A DNA stretch of 64,000 bases, from positions 1-64,000 of the forward strand of contig CAJNDS010002294.1 in the NCBI GenBank assembly GCA_905221605.1, read 5' to 3'. This document shows, in pieces, positions 24,253 to 36,230 of this stretch (position 1 is the first letter of the stretch; each line of letters opens with the position of its first letter). The position numbers and the translations under genes are program-made. The DNA is from Symbiodinium natans (lineage: Eukaryota > Sar > Dinophyceae > Suessiales > Symbiodiniaceae). The notes beneath the pieces are model-generated. The model was not told the DNA's origin and made no database searches. It worked only from the letters and a program-made list of their open reading frames with translations.

Positions 24253-25613
24253 CTATTGAAGGAGAACGGGCGGGGGGCAAGAGGGGCGGGGAGGGGGAGG
24301 CGTCTGATTCAAAGTGCCCGTTGCTGTTGCTGTTGCTTGTGGGCTGACGATTCCATTCGAGTCCGAAACTGAGGAGGTGTCCAATCTCCCAAACTCATCC
24401 CTGCAGGGGCTCATGGTGGAGGTCTGATGCTTCATCACACATACTGGGATTATGGATTACCAGCACATACAGTAACAGAGGACATCAGCATTGGCATCAT
24501 CTCTCTCTCTCTCTCTGAAACATGGCACCTGCAGCGACTCAAAGATTCGGCGAGCTGGATGGAGTCAGTCAAGGCTTGGTTGGCCCCCTGGCCTATAAAT
24601 GGGGTCATTGGATGGGCCGCGTCGCCAATTACAGCAGTGCGGGCACCACTGTGCCTCGCGCAATGGAGCGGATCCCGGTCATAAAGGCCACCTGCTCTTA
24701 AAGTCGATGGACTGGTCCCTTGCAGTATGGACTGGTACTCAGGGCACCAAGACGAAGTCTCGGACATGGCCCACGCATGCAACTCCTGCTTCGGCAAGGC
24801 TCGGATGGCGTCAATCTGCCCAAGATCTGCGGGGAACGTCAATTGCCACATGGCCTGGCCCTCGACTTCGAATGGCTTCATGAACAAGCGGCGAGTGCCG
24901 TCGAGCAGGTGCAAGCTGCCCGCACCACACACTTCGCTCAAGGCGGCGCTCGCTGCGCTCGAGTGGACAAGCCCATTGATCATTCCCACACCAAGGAAGG
25001 ACAGGCTATCCGTGAGCTTGTGCTTCCTCACCGCTGAGTTGACACCATCGCACCCCACCAATAGGGCAGCCGACACCTTGCGACCGCTGCTGGTTGTGAG
25101 TGTCACCGCATCGCCTGACTCCTGGTACGACTCAATCTTCTCAGAAAACACTATCGATGTTGCCTCCAATGATTCTGCCAAGAGGGCGCGCAGCTTTTGG
25201 CGAGGGATGTAGAAGTTGGACCGCCTGCCGGGCTTTGCCTTTGGCCGAGCGGGGTCTTCATGGACTTCCTGGACTCCCACTGATCGGATGACTGAACCGT
25301 TCAGCGCATTCACAAAATGCTGCCCTCCGCCACCCCATCTAGAACAGCTTTTGGCAGCATCCAGGAGCCCAAGAGTCTTCAAGGCCTGTCGACCAGGCTG
25401 CTGAATGGTTAGGCTGTATCCCTGAGGGCGACTCTGAAGGCTCTCGTCAGCTTCAAATATCCGAATCGACTTGAAGCCCAATTGCTCCAGCCTTTTGGCC
25501 AAGGCCAAACCCGAGATACCCGCGCCACAGATCAGAATTTCAGGGTCAGGTGCACGCATGGCACTCGGTGCACTTGGCGAACTTGGGTTCGCAAGCGACT
25601 GCCGGATCCCCAT
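24253..25613 (-). CDS. FAD-dependent monooxygenase (aromatic-ring hydroxylase / zeaxanthin-epoxidase-like fold)
   Basis: A true ATG at 25613 opens a continuous frame to a probable exon end at 24529 (CTGCAG|GT). Family hallmarks are all visible: the FAD-binding GxGxxG as GAGISG at residues 30-35 after a beta strand (EILIC), the acidic end of the second strand (RIFEADESL), the middle motif GCDGVNSAVR near residue 190, and the C-terminal FAD motif GDAAHPMTPFIGQGANQAL near residue 330. Such enzymes use NAD(P)H and O2 to hydroxylate or epoxidise a substrate; the substrate cannot be told. There is no clear plastid-targeting leader, so a cytosolic location is the simplest reading. The C-terminus is uncertain: reading through 24529 reaches a stop at 24450, while an alternative last exon (24253-24400, after CAG|G, same phase) is possible. 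About 360 codons in one exon is long compared with psbV next door. Confidence 0.85.
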
Positions 25614-25639
25614 CGTGGCGTCTAGTTCTCACTAGCTAC

Positions 25640-26005
25640 GGTGCCTCTGCCTGAGATTGCTGCAGATATGCACAACCTGATCCATGGGCTGACTTCACAT
25701 CGCCATAATCAGTCCTCCTGAGATGCAACGCGGCTATGAACGTCGCGGTTGTCCTCGCCAGGGGCACGAGTGAAACCGCATGAACAACGTCGAGGCTGCA
25801 TGGGCAGACTGCTCGTGGTTTGCAAATGGCGCCCAGCACAGCAGAAAAGCGGACCTTTTTTCCAGCCTGCGATGCAAGCCTGGGAAAAAAGCTCCTGCCT
25901 CACCTGCTGCGCTCCTCGGGCATTTTCCCGACTGCCTCACAGAGTGCAATTGGGCAGTATCCCAAAGTGTCATCAACGGGTGCCGGAACAAAGAGGCCTG
26001 GCAGC
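25640..26005. other. Spacer between psbV copy A and the monooxygenase
   Basis: About 370 bp downstream of psbV copy A and upstream of the monooxygenase ATG. The overlapping open frames are inconsistent with either gene. No repeat or clear promoter element is recognised. Confidence 0.4.
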
Positions 26006-27590
26006 TCAGTAGTAGGTCTTGCCACCACCTCAACAACGTGCAGATCCCGCAGCATGTAACGACTCGCTGTGCTCTTCCAGAGGCCGCCACCCCACTTCTC
26101 CGGAATGGTCTGGTTCTGGTAGAGGATGTAGGCAGACATGTCGTACCTCTGTGCGGCTAAGCTTCCAGGCAAGCAGTGGCATGGCGAATGGTCCGTAATG
26201 GTCCCTGAGGTCTCGGCAGGTCCTTGCGGGCACACAACTATAACGGAAAAGACTGCGGCCATCTTGAAAATGCTCTTGAAGACTTCTGAGAAACGTGGCA
26301 CCTGTAAACATCGATAAGGAGTCCTGCTGCTTCATGGAGCGCATCTTGGGCCAGATGTCGCCGCCCTTGATGGATGGGTGAACCTCCGAGATGTCCTTGA
26401 GACCTGTTCAGCAAGAGACTGCACGAAGCAGCAAAGGCGGACTCCAAACCGGAACCCCCGCGCTTGGATGCGCTGAGTCCGTGGCCATCGTACGTGGTGG
26501 GGTTGTTCAGGTAGTCCACCAGGCCTGCAAGACCAGAGCGCACATGCGACGAGAGAAACGAAAAACGGCATGCGCCAGGGAACGTCACCTGCAACTCAAG
26601 ATCCACATTAATATTCCTGTGCCTTCCACAGACGCGCGGTTGGGCTGCGCGCCGCTAAGCTCTTCGATGGCCAGGCCCACGTTCCTGACTCGGGGCAGTT
26701 GGCAGTATGGGCCTCTGTCCGGTTTAGGCTTTAGGGTTCAGGGTTTAGATTTAGGGTTTAGGGCTTCAGGCTTTGGGCTTAGGGTTTCGGGTTCAGGGTT
26801 TAGGCGCTTATCATCTTCCGAGACTGATCCAAACCGTGCCATGTTGCTGGTTGGTGCGGGTACCACCTCCGACGTGGCAGGAGGCGCAGGCTGCGTTGAA
26901 CAGACGCTTGCCTCGGACGAGCTGCTCCTGAAACACCCAGCAGGTATCAAAGGCATAAGAGCCTGCACAGAGAAGAGTCCCAGGACATGCAAGGCCTTGG
27001 TCAAAGTGGTGGTCTTGCCCTTGTCATCAACAGGAATCACCACATCCTGCAGCTGGCAGCATGAGCTGGACAACATTGGACAACCATACCGCGTGCATCC
27101 GGGTGCTGACTCAGTGCCTCGACATCGGCCCTGGCAGGACCCGCGGTGCCGGCAACCAAGGCCAGGCCCAGCATGGCCCCAGCCGCGAAGCGCAGCAGCC
27201 CGTCGAGAGAGACCGGCGATGTAGTCACCTAGGCTTTGAACGCCACCACCGAAGTGTCGGCAACGTCTGTGGTTTTGATGAGAACGACACCCTTGAAGCC
27301 CTGCCTCTTCGGCCGCCGCACCAACCCAAGAGCTGCTGTCGCCATGTCCCATCAGGCGTCCATCGGACTTCGCCTCTGCAGCACACCCTGCAGCCTGAGC
27401 TGAGTTTGCCTGTGTCACTCCAGCCTGGGTGGCACTTTGCGCCACAAACGCGCCCCGCAAGCCGAGGAGGCCGAAGCCGGCAACCTGAATCACAAGCCTT
27501 TTGTGACATATGGGCTCAGAGACCTCGTTTCACGAAGGGTGTCCAGTCCACTGAGAGCAAAGCCGCCAGCAACACTGCCGAACGCATCAT
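26006..27590 (-). CDS. psbV: Photosystem II cytochrome c550 (PsbV), tandem copy A
   Basis: PsbV is the extrinsic haem protein on the lumen side of photosystem II that stabilises the oxygen-evolving cluster. Ten exons (minus strand): 27590-27552, 27484-27410, 27228-27118, 27046-26996, 26927-26848, 26684-26623, 26524-26486, 26403-26328, 26146-26091, 26028-26006. They total 612 nt, 203 residues plus stop, with consistent phases. The N-terminus starts MMRSAVLLAALLS (signal peptide), continues through GAFVAQ (phenylalanine-type plastid transit start) and a hydrophobic lumen-targeting stretch ending GPARA near residue 72. The mature part carries the haem motif CASCH at 106-110, the likely second axial His at 161 (HPSIK) and ends GGGKTYY. 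Donors are GT for introns 1 and 9 and GC for the other seven; all exon starts follow AG|G. Intron 5 contains TTTAGGG-like repeats (26722-26800). Copy A lies furthest downstream in the array. Exon 2 end is the least certain boundary. Confidence 0.93.
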
Positions 27591-29525
27591 GGAGCTGCCT
27601 GCTTCTTCACAGGTGGTCCGGCTGCTGGGCCAAAGACGGCTGCAATGGATTGGTGCTAAAGGGTATGTGGCCTTGGGGATTCGAGCTCGGGATGTATAGC
27701 ATAGGGCGCACCTAAACCCAAAACTTACCCCCCCTTTAAGACGCGCCCCAGCACCCTGGGTCCCTCAACCCAGCCCGACTGTCCCCGCCACATGGACAAC
27801 TTGAGTACGCCGGAGCCAATGCGAACCGAAACCTCAAGGAGCAGTGCAGCATGCAAGACCCGATGGAAGCTGGACAAGCCTATCAACCCATGTTTTGCGG
27901 ATGCGAGCCGCTGTCAAAAATGAAGAGCCATCGGCGCCCACCTGTACGGGAGGGGTGGCTTGTGCAATGCCTCGCCCCTCTGACGAGATGTTACTGCAAG
28001 TGGCCTATTCACAGATGGGGCGTTGGCTGTGGTGTCCCTCCCTCTCTCTTGAGGTTAATTATCATGCATGCAGAATTGTTGTTTGTTGTGGCGGCGGTGG
28101 TGGTGCTGCTGCTCATTCCGCGCGGCCCCTGATGTGCTAGCTGCACACCCTGAATTACTCGGAAGGTGCACTCGCATGCACTCACCTATTCGTACTGGCA
28201 CAGAAGAAGCAGATAGCCTAGACACGCTGTCTCACAAAATGACTGAGATCAGGTGCGCTTAACACTAATCATCAAAATTCAGACACGTTTAGCATTGTCT
28301 AACCTTGCCACCAGTACTGGCACTTCGAGATTGGCCCTGAACCACTGCCAGCCGCCTAGTAGTAGGTCTTGCCGCCACCTCCGTGTTTGGACACTTGGTC
28401 AGATTGCACACGAAACTGGCATTCCATGGCATTTCAGCAGAAGCTGAGACGGCTGCCCCACTTCTCCGGAATGGTCTGGTTCTGGTAGAGGATGTAGGCA
28501 GACATGTCATACCTAGCGGCTAAGCTTCCGAGCCAGCAGTTCTGAGAGCAAGGCGACTGGTCCATGATGGATCCTGAGGTCTGGGCAGGTCCTTTCGGGC
28601 ACGCAGCTATTTAAGAAAGCAACTGCAGCCGTCTCGAAGATGTTCTTGAGAACTTATGGAAACCCTGGCTCTCTTGCAGGTGGACATTGTGCAGAAGCAG
28701 GTGTCCTGCTGCTTCATGGAGCGCATCTTGGGCCAGATGTCGCCGCCCTTGATGGATGGGTGAACCTCCGAGATGTCCTTGAGACCTGTTCAGCAAGAGA
28801 TTGCACGAAGCAGCAAAGGCGGACTCCAAACCGGAACCCCCGCGCTTGGATGCGCTGAGTCCGTGGCCATCGTACGTGGTGGGGTTGTTCAGGTAGTCCA
28901 CCAGGCCTGCAAAGACTACAACGCACATGCGACGAGAGAAACGGAAAACGGCATGCGCCAGGGAACGTCACCTGCAACTCAAGATCCATATTCCTGTGCC
29001 TTCCACGGAGGCGCGGTTGGGCTGCGCACCACTAAGCTCCTCGATGGCCAGGCCCACGTTCCTGACTCAGGGCCATTGGCAGCGTGTGTGACAGCCCTGC
29101 TCGCCATGCGCTGATGATCTCTAATCCGAGACTGATCCAAACCGTGCCATGGTGCTGGTTGGTGCGGGTACCACCTCCGACGTGGCAGGAGGCGCAGGCT
29201 GCGTTGAACAGACGCTTGCCGCGGACGAGCTGCTCCTGAAGCACCCAGCAGGTATCAAAGGCATAAGAGCCTGCACAGAGAAGAGTCCCAGGACATGCAA
29301 GGCCTTGGTCAAGGTGGTGGTCTTGCCCTTGTCATCAACAGGAATCACCACATCCTGCAGCTGGCAGCATGAGCTGGACAACATTGGACAACCATGCCGC
29401 GTGCATCCGGGTGCTGACTCAGTGCCTCGACATCGGCCCTGGCAGGACCCGCGGTGCCGGCAACCAAGGCCAGGCCCAGCATGGCCCCAGCCGCGAAGCG
29501 CAGCAGCCCGTCGAAGGCTGTGGTC
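26817..29525. repeat. Long direct repeat, left copy (psbV A front to B)
   Basis: This 2.7-kb segment is nearly identical to 35457-38165, with only scattered single-base differences (for example in 27081-27090 versus 35721-35730, and near 29311 versus 37951). It covers the 5' half of psbV copy A, the 765-bp spacer and nearly all of copy B. Spacing between the copies is exactly 8640 bp. Confidence 0.95.
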
Positions 29526-29931
29526 GTGGTCGACGCCTCTCTTTGACCCCTCAACCCTAAACCCTAAACCTTTCCCCTAAACCTTAAACCCTAAACCCTA
29601 AAACGCGGCAGAACGTGGCGGAATGTGGCAGAGCGGCACAACGCGCCTCTTGGGTCTGCATGTCCATCCAAGAGCTGGATCCATGTCCATGCTGAGGATG
29701 GCTGGAGGTCACCTCACAAAACTGGTGCAGGTGCATGTCTTCTCCAAGGCAACCGCTGGCACTGTCGGTCCAGCCTCAGCGCTGCCCTGGGTGACAAAAA
29801 CTCTCTGCAGACTCAGGAGGCCAAAGCCGGCCACCTCAAGTCAGGCTCGTGCTCGAAAGCCTCTTCGGTACACAGAGCCAAGCTCAAGCTGAGGCCGGAA
29901 CTGCCAAAACGGCTGCAGCGCGCAGCGACAT
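28356..29931 (-). CDS. psbV: Photosystem II cytochrome c550 (PsbV), tandem copy B
   Basis: Exons: 29931-29890, 29834-29763 (3' end less sure), 29536-29426, 29354-29304, 29235-29156, 29061-29000, 28906-28868, 28785-28710, 28512-28457, 28378-28356; stop is TAG. The mature part reads the same as in copy A. The targeting exons are different: the start is MSLRAAAVLAVPAS, exon 2 reads GFGLLSLQRVFVTQ, and exon 3 begins ASTTTTAFDGLL where copy A has VTTSPVSLDGLL. Eight of nine donors are GC; only intron 2 seems to use GT. Intron 2 holds a block of CCCTAAA units (29551-29602) whose TTTAGGG strand ends about 20 nt before the 3' splice site. Introns are short (about 70-230 nt). The 3' two thirds are near-identical to copy F at a distance of exactly 8640 bp. 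Confidence 0.93.
29551..29602. repeat. CCCTAAA units inside psbV intron 2 (also 31759-31810 and 33646-33697)
   Basis: The same short block of telomere-type units sits at the same place in copies B, C and D, between exons 2 and 3. It is followed in each copy by AACGCGGCAGAACGTGGCGG. The block was therefore present before these copies duplicated. Confidence 0.9.
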
Positions 29932-30339
29932 TGCTAACTCACACTGCCCGCGCTCTACAGGGGGAGGTGCAGCTGAGGGGGCCAGGACGGCTGCGCGTGC
30001 ACACCGCACACTGCACACGTCACGTCGACAAAGCCATGCTCCTGGCACTACCTTCAATCAGCAAGATCATTGGCGTGCACTGGCAAAGCAGAGGCTCAGC
30101 AAGCTGCCGCTCACTCATTTACAGCCTACGCGGGCCTCCTAAAAAGGAAATGTCCCTGAACAGCTGCGCGCTGCAGCGGTTGCTCATCACGAGGTATGTA
30201 TTCGCCTCCCCTTCGGAAAATGTACTCTCCACATGCCAGCAGCTCGAAACATCATCGGTCACGCTCAACATTCTGGCTGGCAGACCACAGCAGCGACAAT
30301 CCCTGAATCATTAGCGATCAAAACTGAAGTAGTTTCTGC

Positions 30340-32139
30340 TCAGTAGTACGTTTTGCCGCCACCTCGGCAGCGCAAGGCACTTGAAGCCGTTCTCAGGCAC
30401 GCCCAAGGACTCTTGCACTCCACTGCGGGGCATGAATCACAGGCACCCTCCCTACTCGAGTACCCTACCCATAGGCCCTGACGAGCGACAACCGTGAGGT
30501 GCGGAAGACACTCCTACCTACATGAGGGTCCTGTAAAACATTTCTACAATCGCACTGTATTGACTGAGGTGTCGGGGTGCACGGGTCTTGGTGGTTCAAA
30601 GATTCAACCGCGTCTGACAGTCTGATCACTGTTCGATCCAAGGTGGCTGCCCCACTTCTCCGGAATGGTCTGGTTCTGGTAGAGGATGTAGGCAGACATG
30701 TCATACCTAGCGGCTAAGCTTCCGAGCCAGCAGTTCTGAGAGCAAGGCGAATGGTCCATGATGGATCCTGAGGTCTGGGCAGGTCCTTTCGGGCACGCAG
30801 CTATTTAAGAAAGCAACTGCAGCCGTCTCGAAAATGTTCTTGAGAACTTATGGAAACCCTGGCTCTCTTGCAGGTGGACATTGTGCAGAAGCCGGTGTCC
30901 TGCTGCTTCATGGAGCGCATCTTGGGCCAGATGTCGCCGCCCTTGATGGATGGGTGAACCTCCGAGATGTCCTTGAGACCTGTTCAGCCAAGAGACAAGA
31001 GATTGCACGAGGCAGCAAAGGCGGACTCCAAACCGGAACCTCCGCGCTTGGATGCGCTGAGTCCGTGGCCATCGTACGTGGTGGGGTTGTTCAGGTAGTC
31101 CACCAGGCCTGCAAAGACTACAACGCACATGCGACGAGAGAAACGGAAAACGGCATGCGCCAGGGAACGTCACCTGCAACTCAAGATCCATATTCCTGTG
31201 CCTTCCACGGAGGCGCGGTTGGGCTGCGCACCACTAAGCTCTTCGATGGCCAGGCCAACGTTCCTCAGTCGGCAATTCGGCAATTGGCAGCGTGTGTGAC
31301 AGCCCTGCTCGCCATGCGCTGATGATCTCTAATCCGAGACTGATCCAAACCGTGCCATGGTGCTGGTTGGTGCGGGTACCACCTCCGACGTGGCAGGAGG
31401 CGCAGGCTGCGTTGAACAGACGCTTGCCGCGGACGAGCTGCTCCTGAAGCACCCAGCAGGTATCAAAGGCATAAGAGCCTGCACAGAGAAGAGTCCCAGG
31501 ATATGCAGGGCCTTGGTCAAAGTGGTGGTCTTGCCCTTGTCATCAACAGGAATCACCACATCCTGCAGCTGGCAGCATGAGCTGGACAACATTGCACAAC
31601 CATGCCGTGTGCATCCGGGTGCTGACTCAGTGCCTCGACATCGGCCCTGGCAGGACCCGCGGTGCCGGCAACCAAGGCCAGGCCCAGCATGGCCCCAGCC
31701 GCGAAGCGCAGCAGCCCGTCGAAGGCTGTGGTCGTGGTCGACGCCTCTCTTTGACCCCTCAACCCTAAACCCTAAACCTTTCCCCTAAACCTTAAACCCT
31801 AAACCCTAAAACGCGGCAGAACGTGGCGGAATGTGGCAGAGCGGCACAACGCGCCTCTTGGGTCTGCATGTCCATCCAAGAGCTGGATCCATGTCCATGC
31901 TGAGGATGGCTGGAGGTCACCTCACAAAACTGGTGCAGGTGCATGTCTTCTCCAAGGCAACCGCTGGCACTGTCGGTCCAGCCTCAGCGCTGCCCTGGGT
32001 GACAAAAACTCTCTGCAGACTCAGGAGGCCAAAGCCGGCCACCTCAAGTCAGGCTCGTGCTCGAAAGCCTCTTCGGTACACAGAGCCAAGCTCAAGCTGA
32101 GGCCGGAACTGCCAAAACGGCTGCAGCGCGCAGCGACAT
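30340..32139 (-). CDS. psbV: Photosystem II cytochrome c550 (PsbV), tandem copy C
   Basis: Exons: 32139-32098, 32042-31971, 31744-31634, 31562-31512, 31443-31364, 31263-31202, 31108-31070, 30979-30904, 30706-30651, 30362-30340; 203 residues, stop TGA. Targeting version is the same as copy B (MSLRAAAV start, VFVTQ, TTTTAFDGLL). Haem motif, axial His and C-terminal KTYY are all intact. Donors are GC except for the uncertain intron 2. Intron 2 again contains CCCTAAA units (31759-31810). The exon 9 - exon 10 intron (289 nt) is longer than in copy B and related to that of copy E. The upstream half is near-identical to copy D at +1887 bp. Confidence 0.92.
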
Positions 32140-32460
32140 TGCTAACTCACACTGCCCGCGCTCTACAGGGGGAGGTGCAGCTGAGGGGGCCAGGACGGCT
32201 GCGCGGGCATCGTGCATCATCATTTAGCAAATATCTCGCAGCACTGACACTAGGAGCTGTTGCGACCACTACCACCGCAGCCGCATTGCGCATTGCTGCA
32301 GCGTTGCTTGTCTTCTAGACTTCGAGAGCGCCATGTCGCAGCCGGCAAGGTTGGCTAAGAAGCCAACAGCAGAGCGCCCCGCTTCAAATAAGAGAGTCCG
32401 ACCTGTTGACTACAGCCATCCCCTTCGCGGCTCGCTACACCGCTACAGGCTGACATCTTC

Positions 32461-34026
32461 TCAGTAGTAGGTCTTGCCTCCGCCTTGGCTGTACATGCCA
32501 TCTCACTGCACTGGCGAGAAACCTAAGGCTTCTTGTGCTCGCTGTGCACTTGCAGAGGCCGCCACCCCACTTCTCCGGAATGGTCTGGTTCTGGTAGAGG
32601 ATGTAGGCAGACATGTCATACCTAGCGGCTAAGCTTCCGAGCCAGCAGTTCTGAGAGCAAGGCGACTGGTCCATGATGGATCCTGAGGTCTGGGCAGGTC
32701 CTTTCGGGCACGCAGCTACTTAAGAAAACAACTGCAGCCGTCTCGAAAAAGTTCTTGAGAACGTCTGAAAATCTGCGGCTCTCTTGCAGGTGGACATTGT
32801 GCAGAAGCCGGTGTCCTGCTGCTTCATGGAGCGCATCTTGGGCCAGATGTCGCCGCCCTTGATGGATGGGTGAACCTCCGAGATGTCCTTGAGACCTGTT
32901 CAGCAAGAGATTGCACGAAGCAGCAAAGGCGGACTCCAAACCGGAACCCCTGCGCTTGGATGCGCTGAGTCCGTGGCCATCGTACGTGGTGGGGTTGTTC
33001 AGGTAGTCCACCAGGCCTGCAAAGACTACAACGCACATGCGACGAGAGGAGTGAAACGGCATGCGCCAGGGAACGTCACCTGCAACTCAAGATCCAAATT
33101 TCCTGTGCCTTCGACGGAGGCGCGGTTGGGCTGCGCACCACTAAGCTCTTCGATGGCCAGGCCAACGTTCCTGATTCGGGGCGAGGGGACCCTGCACGCC
33201 ATGCGCTGATGATCTCTAATCCGAGACTGATCCAAACCGTGCCATGGTGCTGGTTGGTGCGGGTACCACCTCCGACGTGGCAGGAGGCGCAGGCTGCGTT
33301 GAACAGACGCTTGCCGCGGACGAGCTGCTCCTGAAGCACCCAGCAGGTATCAAAGGCATAAGAGCCTGCACAGAGAAGAGTCCCAGGACATGCAAGGCCT
33401 TGGTCAAAGTGGTGGTCTTGCCCTTGTCATCAACGGGAATCACCACATCCTGCAGCTGGCAGCATGAGCTGGACAACATTGCACAACCATGCCGTGTGCA
33501 TCCGGGTGCTGACTCAGTGCCTCGACATCGGCCCTGGCAGGACCCGCGGTGCCGGCAACCAAGGCCAGGCCCAGCATGGCCCCAGCCGCGAAGCGCAGCA
33601 GCCCGTCGAAGGCTGTGGTCGTGGTCGACGCCTCTCTTTGACCCCTCAACCCTAAACCCTAAACTTTTGCCCTAACCCTTAAACCCTAAACCCTAAAACG
33701 CGGCAGAACGTGGCGGAATGTGGCAGAGCGGCACAACGCGCCTCTTGGGTCTGCATGTCCATCCAAGAGCTGGATCCATGTCCATGCTGAGGATGGCTGG
33801 AGGTCACCTCACAAAACTGGTGCAGGTGCATGTCTTCTCCAAGGCAACCGCTGGCACTGTCGGTCCAGCCTCAGCGCTGCCCTGGGTGACAAAAACTCTC
33901 TGCAGACTCAGGAGGCCAAAGCCGGCCACCTCAAGTCAGGCTCGTGCTCGAAAGCCTCTTCGGTACACAGAGCCAAGCTCAAGCTGAGGCCGGAACTGCC
34001 AAAACGGCTGCAGCGCGCAGCGACAT
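32461..34026 (-). CDS. psbV: Photosystem II cytochrome c550 (PsbV), tandem copy D
   Basis: Exons: 34026-33985, 33929-33858, 33631-33521, 33449-33399, 33330-33251, 33170-33109, 33016-32978, 32895-32820, 32621-32566, 32483-32461. Frame and length match the other copies. Targeting version is that of copies B and C. The last intron has a GT donor (TGGG|GTGGC) as in copy A and its last exon and flank also resemble copy A, so this gene looks like a join of a B/C-type front and an A-type end. CCCTAAA units in intron 2 (33646-33697) have drifted slightly. A silent change is seen at the end of exon 6 (GTC for GTG). Confidence 0.92.
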
Positions 34027-34434
34027 TGCTAACTCACACTGCCCGCGCTCTACAGGGGGAGGTGCAGCTGAGGGGGCCAGGACGGCTGCGCGTGCACACC
34101 GCACACTGCACACGTCACGTCGACAAAGCCATGCTCCTGGCACTACCTTCAATCCGCAAGACCACTGGCGTGCACTGGCAAAGCAGAAGCTCAGCAAGCT
34201 GCCGCTCACTCATTTACAGCCTACGCGGGCCTCCTAAAAAGGAACTGTCCCTGAACAGCTGCGCGCTGCAGCGGTTGCTCATCACGGGGTATGTGTCCGC
34301 CTCCCCTTCGGAAAATGTACTCTCCACATGCCAGCAGCTCGAAACATCATCGATCACGCTCAACATTCTGGCTGGCAGACCACAGCAACGACAATCCCTG
34401 AATCATTAGCGATCAAAACTGAAGTAGTTTCAGC

Positions 34435-36230
34435 TCAGTAGTACGTTTTGCCGCCACCTCGGCAGCACAAGGCACTTGAAGCCGTTCTCAGGCACGCCCA
34501 AGGATTCTTGCGCTCGACTGCGGGGCATGAATCACGGGCACCCTACTGACCCCTACTCCCTACTCGAGTACGTCCCGTCGCTGCTGGCCTATAAGGCTTA
34601 GGCCCTGACGAGCTACAACTGTGAGTGGCGGAAGGGTGTATGACATGCCTACATGAGGGTCCTGAAAAATATTTCTACAATCGCACTGTATTGACTGAGG
34701 TGTCGGGGCCGGGGTGCACGGGTCTTGGTGGTTCAAAGATTCAACCGCGTCTGACAGTCTGATCAGTGCTCGATCCAAGGTGGCTGCCCCACTTCTCCGG
34801 AATGGTCTGGTTCTGGTAGAGGATGTAGGCAGACATGTCATACCTAGCGGCTAAGCTTCCGAGCTGGCAGTTCTGAGAGCAAGGCGAATGGTCCATGATG
34901 GATCCTGAGGTCTGGGCAGGTCCTTTCGGGCACGCAGCTATTTAAGAAAACAACTGCAGCCGTCTCGAAAAAGTTCTTGAGAACTTATGGAAACCCTGGC
35001 TCTCTTGCAGGTGGACATTGTGCAGAAGCCGGTGTCCTGCTGCTTCATGGAGCGCATCTTGGGCCAGATGTCGCCGCCCTTGATGGATGGGTGAACCTCC
35101 GAGATGTCCTTGAGACCTGTTCAGCAAGAGATTGCTCGAAGCAGCAAAGGCGGACTCCAAACCGGAATCCCCGCGCTTGGATGCGCTGAGTCCGTGGCCA
35201 TCGTACGTGGTGGGGTTGTTCAGGTAGTCCACCAGGCCTGCAAAAGACTACAACGCACATGCGACGAGAGAAACGGAAAACGGCATGCGCCAGGGAACGT
35301 TACCTGCAACTCAAGATCCATATTCCTGTGCCTTCCACGGAGGCGCGGTTGGGCTGCGCACCACTAAGCTCCTCGATAGCCAGGCCCACGTTCCTGACTC
35401 AGGGCCATTGGCAGCGTGTGTGACAGCCCTGCTCGCCATGCGCTGATGATCTCTAATCCGAGACTGATCCAAACCGTGCCATGTTGCTGGTTGGTGCGGG
35501 TACCACCTCCGACGTGGCAGGAGGCGCAGGCTGCGTTGAACAGACGCTTGCCGCGGACGAGCTGCTCCTGAAACACCCAGCAGGTATCAAAGGCATAAGA
35601 GCCTGCACAGAGAAGAGTCCCAGGACATGCAAGGCCTTGGTCAAAGTGGTGGTCTTGCCCTTGTCATCAACAGGAATCACCACATCCTGCAGCTGGCAGC
35701 ATGAGCTGGACAACATTGGACAACCATGCCGCGTGCATCCGGGTGCTGACTCAGTGCCTCGACATCGGCCCTGGCAGGACCCGCGGTGCCGGCAACCAAG
35801 GCCAGGCCCAGCATGGCCCCAGCCGCGAAGCGCAGCAGCCCGTCGAGAGAGACCGGCGATGTAGTCACCTAGGCTTTGAACGCCACCACCGAAGTGTCGG
35901 CAACGTCTGTGGTTTTGATGAGAACGACACCCTTGAAGCCCTGCCTCTTCGGCCGCCGCACCAACCCAAGAGCTGCTGTCGCCATGTCCCATCAGGCGTC
36001 CATCGGACTTCGCCTCTGCAGCACACCCTGCAGCCTGAGCTGAGTTTGCCTGTGTCACTCCAGCCTGGGTGGCACTTTGCGCCACAAACGCGCCCCGCAA
36101 GCCGAGGAGGCCGAAGCCGGCAACCTGAATCACAAGCCTTTTGTGACATATGGGCTCAGAGACCTCGTTTCACGAAGGGTGTCCAGTCCACTGAGAGCAA
36201 AGCCGCCAGCAACACTGCCGAACGCATCAT
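34435..36230 (-). CDS. psbV: Photosystem II cytochrome c550 (PsbV), tandem copy E
   Basis: Exons: 36230-36192, 36124-36050, 35868-35758, 35686-35636, 35567-35488, 35393-35332, 35237-35199, 35116-35041, 34843-34788, 34457-34435. Targeting version is the copy A type (MMRSAVLL start, GAFVAQ, VTTSPVSLDGLL), and exons 1-5 with their introns match copy A at exactly +8640 bp. The 3' end instead matches copy C, including a GC donor in intron 9. It lacks the TTTAGGG insert that copy A has in intron 5. The mature protein reads the same as the others. Confidence 0.92.

Noticed and set aside
24253-24438. Independent small gene downstream of the monooxygenase
   Set aside because: It is more simply a possible last exon of the monooxygenase: same strand, AG|G acceptor and matching phase.
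25614-25665. Possible spliced-leader relic before the monooxygenase ATG (CCGTAGC on minus)
   Set aside because: Only the first seven bases match; overall about 11 of 20, no better than chance.
29625-30314. 229-codon plus-strand frame, repeated at 33720-34409
   Set aside because: It overlaps psbV exons 1-2 of copies B and D on the other strand; its conservation follows from the tandem duplication.
35453-36133. 226-codon minus-strand frame in psbV copy E (a 251-codon relative in copy A)
   Set aside because: It reads through exons 2-5 and introns in one go; the frame changes at the splice sites show only its first part (exon 2) is in the true frame.
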